DNA from: Acidobacteriota bacterium
GTDB lineage: Bacteria; Acidobacteriota; UBA6911
NCBI GenBank assembly: GCA_023265215.1
Contig: JAHFUH010000156.1
Location: 1-9,631, forward strand
Length of the DNA stretch: 9,631 bases
Direction of reading: 5' to 3'
Shown one piece after another: positions 5,029 to 9,631 of this stretch. Both the position numbers and the translations under genes were made by a program. The notes below the pieces were generated by a model, which had not been told where the DNA came from, ran no database searches, and worked only from the letters and a program-made list of their open reading frames with translations. Each line of letters begins with the position of its first letter. The stretch's first letter is position 1.

Positions 5029-5682
5029 CTACCGGGCGCCCTTTTCGGGCCTTTGCATTTCAAAAACCTCGCCCTTGTAAATCCACACTTTCACGCCAAT
5101 AGCTCCGTAAGTGGTTCTTGCTTCGGCAAAACCGTAATCGATATCCGCTCGAATCGTGTGCAGTGGAAGCTGCCCGTTCAGGTACCACTCGGTGCGGGCT
5201 ATTTCAGCTCCGTTCAAACGACCGGAGCATCGCACCTTGATCCCTTTGGCCCCGAAACGAAGTGTGCCGTCCACAGCCCGGCGCATGGCGCGGCGGAATG
5301 CGATTCTCTTTTCGAGCTGCTGAGCTATTCCCTCTGCGACCAGTTGGGAGTCCAGTTCAGGCTTATTCACCTCCTGGATTTTCAAGTTGACGTCTCTTCC
5401 CGTCAAGAGCTGCATATCCTTTTTCAGCTTCTCGATTTCAGTTCCTTTTTTCCCGACGATAATTCCCGGCCGGGAAGTGAAGATGATAATGGTCAATTTG
5501 TTGGCTGCGCGTTCGACCTCAATCCGGGAAATTCCCGCGTGGGAGAATTTTTTCTTGAGCATGCTTTTGAGGCGAAGGTCTTCGTGAAGCAGGGCACCAT
5601 AGTCCTTCCGTGCGAACCAGCGGGAACGCCAAGTCCGATTAACCCCAAGCCTAAAACCGTAAGGATGAACTTTCTGACCCAC
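5029..5682 (-). CDS. rpsC: 30S ribosomal protein S3 (uS3), GTG start
   Basis: Small-subunit head protein forming the mRNA entry channel with S4 and S5, with a role in mRNA unwinding. It has 217 residues, within the usual 205-235. The N-terminus MGQKVHPYGFRLG is diagnostic. The KH type II domain shows GIIVGKKG (73-80), the nucleic-acid-binding loop. The C-terminal domain has AFRRAMRRA (128-136), CSGRLNGAEIARTEWY (152-167) and LPLHTIRADIDYG (172-184). The start codon is GTG at 5682-5680, with a strong GGGAGG four bases upstream that overlaps the end of rplV. The gap to rplV is only nine bases. Confidence 0.97.
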   Translation of the reverse strand: MGQKVHPYGFRLGVNRTWRSRWFARKDYGALLHEDLRLKSMLKKKFSHAGISRIEVERAANKLTIIIFTSRPGIIVGKKGTEIEKLKKDMQLLTGRDVNLKIQEVNKPELDSQLVAEGIAQQLEKRIAFRRAMRRAVDGTLRFGAKGIKVRCSGRLNGAEIARTEWYLNGQLPLHTIRADIDYGFAEARTTYGAIGVKVWIYKGEVFEMQRPEKGAR

Positions 5683-5691
5683 GATACCTCC

Positions 5692-6048
5692 CTATTCTGC
5701 TTCTATATCCTTGCCTTTGATCACGATGCTGACATGCTTGTAGCGACGTTGCTGCCGGTAGGCCCGCCCCATTGGCGCAGGTCGAACTCTGCGGCGAAAC
5801 TTAGTCGGCCCGGAATCCACAACCGCGCGATCTACAATGAACTGGTCGACGTCGGCCGTTGCATTTTTCTCTTTCGCGTTGGCCACGGCGGAGAGCAATA
5901 CTTTCTCAATCGGTTTTGTAGCACGCTTATTGGTAAGCCGGAGAATGGCTAATGCTTCCTGGACGTTTTTGCCACGGATGAGGTCTATAACCAGCCTTGC
6001 CTTCTGCGGCGACCCTCTCAAGTATTTGCCTTTTGCTATTGCTTCCAT
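5692..6048 (-). CDS. rplV: 50S ribosomal protein L22 (uL22)
   Basis: Assembly protein whose long beta-hairpin lines the exit tunnel and helps form its constriction with L4. From the ATG at 6048-6046 it has 118 residues, the usual size, beginning MEAIAKGKYLRGSPQKARLV. The globular part includes DLIRGKNVQEALAIL and VLLSAVANAKEKN. The hairpin spans roughly RRRVRPAPMGRAYRQQRRYK (86-105). The segment YRQQRRYKHVSIVI differs from the commoner 'I-KRTSHI' form at this position. The start is uncertain: the frame stays open upstream to a TTG at 6093, adding 15 residues. The ATG fits the family better, but it has no well-spaced ribosome binding site; a GGAAGGG lies about 17 bases away. Confidence 0.93.
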   Translation of the reverse strand: MEAIAKGKYLRGSPQKARLVIDLIRGKNVQEALAILRLTNKRATKPIEKVLLSAVANAKEKNATADVDQFIVDRAVVDSGPTKFRRRVRPAPMGRAYRQQRRYKHVSIVIKGKDIEAE

Positions 6049-6051
6049 GTC

Positions 6052-6064
6052 GGATGACTCATCC
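6052..6064. repeat. 13-base palindrome just before the rplV start
   Basis: GGATGA and TCATCC flank a single C, giving a perfect odd palindrome that ends four bases before the rplV ATG. As RNA only about five of the six pairs could form, because the loop is too tight. It lies in the 66 bases between rpsS and the chosen rplV start, where no good ribosome binding site is seen. If rplV starts at the upstream TTG instead, this would be coding sequence. It may be chance. Confidence 0.3.
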
Positions 6065-6114
6065 CTTCCGTTATTCCAAATTTCTACTGTCAATTGCCGG
6101 CTTGCAAATGTCTG

Positions 6115-6411
6115 CTAAACAGCCGGTTTTGGCGTAGTTGTTTTTTCTGCAGCCTTGGCCGAATGCCCTTTGAACATCCGGGTGGGGGCAAATTCGCCGA
6201 ACTTATGGCTGACCATGTTCTCTGAAATATAAATCGGAATGAATTTCTTGCCGTTGTGCACCGCCACAGTCAAGCCAACCATTTCCGGAGTGATGGTGGA
6301 ACGGCGGGACCAAGTCTTGATCACATTCCTGCTGCCGCTTCCGGCGGCAGCCCTAACCTTCTTAAGAAGGTGGTCATCTATAAAAGGGCCTTTTTTGACT
6401 GATCTGGTCAT
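6115..6411 (-). CDS. rpsS: 30S ribosomal protein S19 (uS19)
   Basis: Small-subunit head protein that works with S13 near the A-site finger and inter-subunit bridges. It has 98 residues, slightly above the usual 90-95 because of a polar tail (AAEKTTTPKPAV). Signatures are KKGPFIDDHLLKK (6-18), KTWSRRSTI (32-40), the HNGKKFIPI block (52-60) and MVSHKFGEFAPTR (66-78). The last block has Ser where many relatives have Gly (MVGHK). The ATG at 6411-6409 has GGGAG four bases upstream, adjoining the rplB stop. The gap to rplB is nine bases. It normally binds 16S rRNA in a heterodimer with S13, which is not encoded in this window. Confidence 0.97.
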   Translation of the reverse strand: MTRSVKKGPFIDDHLLKKVRAAAGSGSRNVIKTWSRRSTITPEMVGLTVAVHNGKKFIPIYISENMVSHKFGEFAPTRMFKGHSAKAAEKTTTPKPAV

Positions 6412-6420
6412 GCTGCTCCC

Positions 6421-7251
6421 TTATTTCTTGCCGCGGCGCTTGATAATAAAGCGCTGAGTACGTTTGTTACTTCGAGTTTTATAACCTTTGGTCGGAACTC
6501 CCCAGGGACTGACCGGGTGTCTTCCGCCCGAGGTCTTCCCTTCACCGCCGCCGTGAGGATGATCAATCGGGTTCATGGCGACGCCGCGCACCGTGGGGCG
6601 TTTCCCGAGCCAACGCGTCCGTCCGGCTTTGCCTATCGAGATATTTTCCGAATTCAGATTGCCGACCTGCCCGATCGTGGCATAGCAGTCAAGATGCACC
6701 TTCCGGACTTCGCCCGAAGGCATCTTGATCTGTGCATAGCCGGCTTCCTTTGCCAGCAACTGAGCCGCCGTTCCGGCGGATCTTGCCATCTGCCCCCCTT
6801 TTCCCTTCTTGAGCTCGATATTGTGTATCATCGTGCCCAACGGAATATTCTTGAGAGGCAGAGAGTTTCCGATCAGAATATCCGCAGATTCGCCGGCAAT
6901 GACGGAAGCGCCGACTGCAAGACCGTCGGGCGCAAGAATATAGCGCTTTTCGCCGTCTGCATAGGACAGCAACGCAATCCTGGCCGATCGGTTCGGGTCA
7001 TATTCGAGAGAAAGAACCTTGGCTGGAATTTCGCGCTTATCACGGCAGAAATCTATAATGCGATACAGCCGCTTGTGCCCGCCGCCTCGATGACGAACCG
7101 TGAGCCGTCCCTTGTTATTGCGTCCCGAAATCCTCGTCTTGGATCGAGTGAGGCGCTTGAGCGGCCGATCGGTTGAGAGCTCCTTGTTGTCAAGAGTCGT
7201 CCGGAACCGAATCGCCGGTGATGTGGGATTATAAGTCTTAATGGAGGACAT
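6421..7251 (-). CDS. rplB: 50S ribosomal protein L2 (uL2)
   Basis: One of the most conserved large-subunit proteins, needed for subunit association and peptidyl-transferase activity. It has 276 residues, the standard bacterial length. Visible blocks are RNNKGRLTVRHRGGGHKR (44-61), the central SH3-like domain, RSAGTAAQLLA (157-167) and AMNPIDHPHGGGEGK (225-239). The last contains the invariant histidine (residue 231) corresponding to the functionally important His229 of E. coli. The C-terminus is strongly basic. The ATG at 7251-7249 has AGGAG six bases upstream, an ideal arrangement. It follows rplW by 25 bases. No anomaly is seen. Confidence 0.98.
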   Translation of the reverse strand: MSSIKTYNPTSPAIRFRTTLDNKELSTDRPLKRLTRSKTRISGRNNKGRLTVRHRGGGHKRLYRIIDFCRDKREIPAKVLSLEYDPNRSARIALLSYADGEKRYILAPDGLAVGASVIAGESADILIGNSLPLKNIPLGTMIHNIELKKGKGGQMARSAGTAAQLLAKEAGYAQIKMPSGEVRKVHLDCYATIGQVGNLNSENISIGKAGRTRWLGKRPTVRGVAMNPIDHPHGGGEGKTSGGRHPVSPWGVPTKGYKTRSNKRTQRFIIKRRGKK

Positions 7252-7276
7252 CGCCTGCTCCTACCTGTTTATACCT

Positions 7277-7570
7277 TTATACCGTCTCGGAAAACTCGAT
7301 CATCTTTTCGCCTTCTTTAAGCGTGACATAGGCTTTCTTCCAGTCGGATCTCCGGCCGGAGTAACGCCCTTGCCGCCGCTTTTTCCCATGAAAAATGGCG
7401 GTCCGCACGCTTTCAACCTTCACCTTGAAGATCTTCTCGACGGCGTCTTTAATCTCTATTTTGTTTGCATCACGGAGAACCTTGAAAGCCACTGTCCGGA
7501 AATTTTCCTTTAGATCCGTGCTCTTCTCCGTAATGACGGGAAGCTTCAATACATATTCTTGTCGGTTCAT
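7277..7570 (-). CDS. rplW: 50S ribosomal protein L23 (uL23)
   Basis: Exit-tunnel rim protein and main ribosomal contact of trigger factor and SRP. It has 97 residues, normal for bacteria. Blocks are LPVITEKS (10-17), FKVLRDANKIEIKDAVEKIF (29-48), KVESVRT and the basic loop GKKRRQGRYSGRRSDWKKAYVTL (62-84), which forms the extended tunnel hairpin. The ATG at 7570-7568 overlaps the rplD stop as ATGA, so translation is coupled. It lies in the normal rplD-rplW-rplB order. The trigger-factor contact residue of E. coli (Glu18) lies just after the ITEKS motif; here the same region reads ITEKSTDLKE, so an acidic residue is present nearby. Confidence 0.97.
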   Translation of the reverse strand: MNRQEYVLKLPVITEKSTDLKENFRTVAFKVLRDANKIEIKDAVEKIFKVKVESVRTAIFHGKKRRQGRYSGRRSDWKKAYVTLKEGEKMIEFSETV

Positions 7571-8193
7571 CTGCTCAGCGCCTCCTGCAGCTGTAGAATT
7601 GAATCTTTGGAAAAAAGCAGGATATTGCTGTTTACAACGTCATAAATCGTGACTCCTGCGCCGGCTACGAGCTTTACTTTCGGAAGGTTGCGCGAGGACA
7701 GCGAAAGATTCTTATTCCCGCTGGAATCGACCACAAGAACTTTCCCGGCGGCGCCCAGACCCATGAGAACTTTCTGGAAATCTTTAGTCTTATTGCTTTC
7801 AATCGCCAGAGCATCGATCACCGCGAGCGAGTTCTCATTGAACTTTGCGGAAAGAGCCGAGCGCAGGGCGCTATGCAATTTCTTGCGCGGAAATCGGTAC
7901 GTATAGCTCCTTGGTTGCGGTCCGTGCACAGTCCCACCATGTCGCCACAGGGGGCTTCGTATGCTACCGACACGAGCCCGGCCGGTTCCTTTCTGGCGCC
8001 ACAGCTTTTTCCCGCTCCCGCTTACGTCCCCTCGAACTTTGGTTGAAGCGGTTCCGGATCGAAGGGAGTCGTTGTAATGTTTTACGGCTTCCCAGATCAG
8101 CGGCTGATTGAACTCCGCCTTGAACACCTCATCTGAAAGCTCAAGCTTGCCGATCACTTCATTGGCAAGATTTTTAACCTCAATTTCCGCCAT
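7567..8193 (-). CDS. rplD: 50S ribosomal protein L4 (uL4)
   Basis: Early-binding 23S rRNA protein whose extended loop forms part of the exit-tunnel constriction with L22. It has 208 residues, the usual length. The loop is clear: GSGKKLWRQKGTGRARVGS (59-77), with HGGTVHGPQPRSYTYRFPRK (85-104) after it; the WRQKGTGRAR motif is diagnostic. The C-terminal globular half has typical Rossmann-like strands (KVLVVDSS). In E. coli L4 represses the S10 operon through an upstream mRNA leader; no leader is present here because tuf directly precedes rpsJ. The ATG at 8193-8191 has GAGGG upstream. The preceding gap carries a heptamer array, and the stop overlaps rplW. Confidence 0.97.
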   Translation of the reverse strand: MAEIEVKNLANEVIGKLELSDEVFKAEFNQPLIWEAVKHYNDSLRSGTASTKVRGDVSGSGKKLWRQKGTGRARVGSIRSPLWRHGGTVHGPQPRSYTYRFPRKKLHSALRSALSAKFNENSLAVIDALAIESNKTKDFQKVLMGLGAAGKVLVVDSSGNKNLSLSSRNLPKVKLVAGAGVTIYDVVNSNILLFSKDSILQLQEALSR

Positions 8194-8202
8194 ACAACCC
8201 TC

Positions 8203-8270
8203 ACGAAAATCACGAACTACAAATTACGAGTTTTCAATTCCTAATTCGTAGTTCGTAATTCGTCATTTGT
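8203..8270. repeat. Inverted heptamer array, rplC-rplD gap
   Basis: From 8243 the plus strand reads in exact sevens AATTCGT, AGTTCGT, AATTCGT, CATTTGT. On the other side ACGAACT, ACAAATT and ACGAGTT start at 8212, 8219 and 8226. The arms 8212-8226 and 8242-8256 are complementary at 14 of 15 positions around a 15-base loop. The outermost unit ends on the first plus-strand base of the rplC stop codon (8272-8270). It belongs to the same family as 4324-4400 but is more diverged. Confidence 0.8.
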
Positions 8271-8896
8271 CACGCCTTCTTGACAATTACGTATCCGCCG
8301 TTGCGGCCGGGTACAGCGCCTTGCACCAGAAGAATATTCTCTTGCTCGTGCACTCGCACAACTTTGAGCTTTTGAACTGCTACGGTTTCATCTCCCATAT
8401 GCCCTGCAGCGCGCATGCCGGGTAGAACGCGGCTGGGAAAAGCCGACGCTCCTATCGATCCGGGTGCGCGGTGGAACATGGATCCGTGACTTGCTGCGCC
8501 GCCGCCAAAATGGTGCCTCTTGATTAAACCTGCAAATCCCCGGCCTTTGCTCCTGCCAACAACGTCGACTATGTCGTTTTGCCGAAATACCTGGCTGACC
8601 AGTATCTGCTCGCCGACATTGGGCGTTTCGCTTTTATCGGATTGAAATTCCCGCAGAACCCGGCAAGGAGGCACACCAGCCTTTTTAAAGTGCCCGGTTC
8701 TGGGTTTGTTCACACGAGAAGGCCGGACGAATTCCACCAAACCCAGCTGAACAGCTTCATAACCGTCCGGGTCCTTCATTTTCTTCTGAACAACTATGCA
8801 AGGACCGGTTTTGATCACGGTAACAGGAACAACAGTTCCGCTCTCATCAAAAACCTGGGTCATGCCTACTTTTATTCCAATCAGTCCATCCACCAT
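8270..8896 (-). CDS. rplC: 50S ribosomal protein L3 (uL3)
   Basis: Assembly-initiator protein of the large subunit with a long finger reaching towards the peptidyl-transferase centre. It has 208 residues, as expected. The N-terminus GLIGIKVGMTQVF (4-16) and SKGRGFAGLIKRHHFGGG (116-133) are family signatures. The finger loop reads HRAPGSIGASAFPSRVLPGM (142-161), then AAGHMG (163-168). The SAFPSRV tip differs from the 'Q-TPG-V' form of E. coli L3, where a glutamine is methylated; no glutamine is present at that spot here. The ATG at 8896-8894 follows GGGGA at about seven bases, which is itself part of the CCGTT-type repeat. The gap to rpsJ is 76 bases. Confidence 0.97.
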   Translation of the reverse strand: MVDGLIGIKVGMTQVFDESGTVVPVTVIKTGPCIVVQKKMKDPDGYEAVQLGLVEFVRPSRVNKPRTGHFKKAGVPPCRVLREFQSDKSETPNVGEQILVSQVFRQNDIVDVVGRSKGRGFAGLIKRHHFGGGAASHGSMFHRAPGSIGASAFPSRVLPGMRAAGHMGDETVAVQKLKVVRVHEQENILLVQGAVPGRNGGYVIVKKA

Positions 8897-8898
8897 AA

Positions 8899-8935
8899 CC
8901 GTTCCCCGTTATCCCGTTTTCCGTTTCCCGTCCGG
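8899..8935. repeat. CCGTTCC-type tandem heptamers, rpsJ-rplC gap (rplC side)
   Basis: The plus strand reads CCGTTCC, CCGTTAT, CCCGTTTT, CCGTTTC, CCGTCCGG. The G of each CCGTT core falls at 8901, 8908, 8916, 8923 and 8930, so the spacing is 7, 8, 7 and 7. The unit differs in sequence from the GAATTAC arrays but shares the seven-base period and the position in an intercistronic gap. It includes the likely ribosome binding region of rplC. Confidence 0.75.
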
Positions 8936-8939
8936 TTTT

Positions 8940-8974
8940 TGACCCTGAACGCAGAACCCTGAACCGGGAACCCT
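8940..8974. repeat. GAACCCT-type tandem heptamers, rpsJ-rplC gap (rpsJ side)
   Basis: Five exact sevens are read on the plus strand: TGACCCT, GAACGCA, GAACCCT, GAACCGG, GAACCCT, starting at 8940, 8947, 8954, 8961 and 8968. The last unit overlaps the rpsJ stop codon (8975-8973). With the CCGTT block at 8899-8935 it fills the 76-base gap. The GAAC core here and the GTTC-like core of the other block suggest a diverged inverted arrangement, but they do not form a clean stem. Confidence 0.8.
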
Positions 8975-9299
8975 ATTTGTGTTCTGTACCGAAAGCCTTT
9001 ATCTCAACGTCAATGGCCGCAGGCAAGTCCAGCTTCATCAGCGCATCGACCGTCTGAGGCGTGGGTTCGAGTATATCTACCAACCGCTTATGAGTCCTGA
9101 TTTCAAACTGCTCCCTGGATTTCTTGTCTACGTGGGGGGAGCGCAGAACGCAAAACTTGTTTTTCACGGTAGGCAGCGGGATGGGACCCGAAACTCGCGA
9201 ACCGGTGCGCTTGGCGATTTCGACGATTTCAGAAGTAGACTGGTCCAGCACTCTGTAATCGTACGCTTTCAGCCTGATTCGTATCTTTTCATTCAGCAT
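8973..9299 (-). CDS. rpsJ: 30S ribosomal protein S10 (uS10)
   Basis: Small-subunit head protein; in E. coli the same protein (NusE) also joins NusB in transcription antitermination and links NusG to the ribosome. It has 108 residues, a little longer than the common 102-105. Signatures are KIRIRLKAYDYRVLDQS (5-21), VSGPIPLPT (36-44), SPHVDKKSREQFEIRTHKR (54-72) and the C-terminal VDVEIK-like strand (here AIDVEIKAFG). The ATG at 9299-9297 lies 12 bases after the tuf stop. This leaves no room for the L4-controlled leader known from E. coli, so transcription most likely comes from upstream of tuf. A GGGA lies upstream of the start. Confidence 0.97.
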   Translation of the reverse strand: MLNEKIRIRLKAYDYRVLDQSTSEIVEIAKRTGSRVSGPIPLPTVKNKFCVLRSPHVDKKSREQFEIRTHKRLVDILEPTPQTVDALMKLDLPAAIDVEIKAFGTEHK

Positions 9300-9311
9300 G
9301 ATTGTTCCCGC

Positions 9312-9631
9312 TTACTCCAGAATCTCGGAAATAGTGCCGGCGCCGACGGTTCTGCCGCCTTCGCGAATTGCGAAGCGCAGACCTTTTTCCATCGCGATCG
9401 GCGTAATCAGTTTGATTGTCATGTTCACGTTATCTCCGGGCATCACCATCTCCGTCCCTTCCGGCAGTTCTGCTACGCCCGTCACATCCGTCGTCCGGAA
9501 ATAAAACTGAGGCCGGTACCCGTTGAAGAACGGCGTGTGCCGCCCTCCTTCTTCCTTCGTCAAAACATAGGACTGCGCCTTGAAGTGCGTATGCGGAGTG
9601 ATACTGCCCGGCGCCGCAATCACCTGCCCGC
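9312..9631 (-). CDS. tuf: Elongation factor Tu, C-terminal part
   Basis: Partial gene, cut by the window edge; about 106 codons up to the TAA at 9314-9312 are present. EF-Tu is the GTPase that delivers aminoacyl-tRNA to the ribosome. The fragment starts in the RGQV-like region as GQVIAAPGSITPHTHFKAQ, corresponding to the end of domain 2 and all of domain 3. It continues with GGRHTPFFNGYRPQFYFRTTDVTG and ends with the near-invariant GLRFAIREGGRTVGAGTISEILE. The G domain is not in view, so nucleotide-binding motifs cannot be checked. It is the most upstream gene here and joins the S10 cluster with a 12-base gap, as expected when the str and S10 groups are contiguous. Confidence 0.98.
   Translation of the reverse strand, partial: GQVIAAPGSITPHTHFKAQSYVLTKEEGGRHTPFFNGYRPQFYFRTTDVTGVAELPEGTEMVMPGDNVNMTIKLITPIAMEKGLRFAIREGGRTVGAGTISEILE

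Noticed and set aside
104..7176. Long open frames on the plus strand (for example 104-598, 595-1185, 4482-5102, 5053-5952, 6517-7176)
   Set aside because: Each lies antisense to a secure ribosomal-protein gene, has no recognisable domain and is rich in residues expected from reverse translation of basic proteins.
9300..9311. S10 leader for L4 autoregulation
   Set aside because: Only 12 bases separate tuf and rpsJ, too few for a leader structure.

Overview
The window is a stretch of a bacterial str/S10/spc ribosomal-protein supercluster, read entirely from the minus strand. Transcription runs from high to low coordinates. In that order it carries: the C-terminal third of tuf (EF-Tu), rpsJ, rplC, rplD, rplW, rplB, rpsS, rplV, rpsC, rplP, rpmC, rpsQ, rplN, rplX, rplE, rpsN, rpsH, rplF, rplR, rpsE, rpmD, and the first 67 codons of rplO. 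Order and orientation are the classical bacterial ones, with no foreign gene, no broken gene and no gene-free stretch above 100 bases. Every product is a ribosomal protein except EF-Tu. The genes are probably co-transcribed, since neighbours overlap (ATGA at rplD/rplW and rplP/rpmC, TAATG at rplF/rplR) or lie within a few dozen bases.

Organism: a bacterium of moderate GC content. S14 is the short zinc-binding form (61 residues, four Cys), and L24 also carries four zinc-ligand cysteines. L3 has an ASAFPSRV loop and L22 an unusual C-terminal hairpin tip. I cannot place the phylum from this alone; an uncultivated or environmental diderm lineage is only a guess.

The part that gene calling does not explain is in the intercistronic gaps. 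Five gaps (rpsJ-rplC, rplD-rplC, rpmC-rpsQ, rpsQ-rplN, rpsN-rpsH) are 72 to 84 bases long, longer than all the others. Each is filled with degenerate tandem heptamers. In four the unit is GAATTAC-like; in the fifth (rpsJ-rplC) two other units, GAACCCT and CCGTTCC, are used. In the GAATTAC-type gaps one half runs in one orientation and the other half is its reverse complement, so each gap can fold into an imperfect hairpin. In four of the five gaps the outermost heptamer overlaps the stop codon of the gene just upstream in the transcript. This looks like a family of short palindromic repeat elements lodged at gene ends inside an essential operon.

Three other gaps hold compact inverted repeats without heptamers: a perfect 24-base palindrome just upstream of the rpsE ribosome binding site, and GC-rich hairpins before rpsN and before rplF. 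Several starts differ from the longest open frame: TTG for rpsE, GTG for rpsN and rpsC, and internal ATGs for rplX, rpsH and probably rplV. I saw no evidence of a new enzymatic or defence system here; the repeat arrays and hairpins are the items worth following up.
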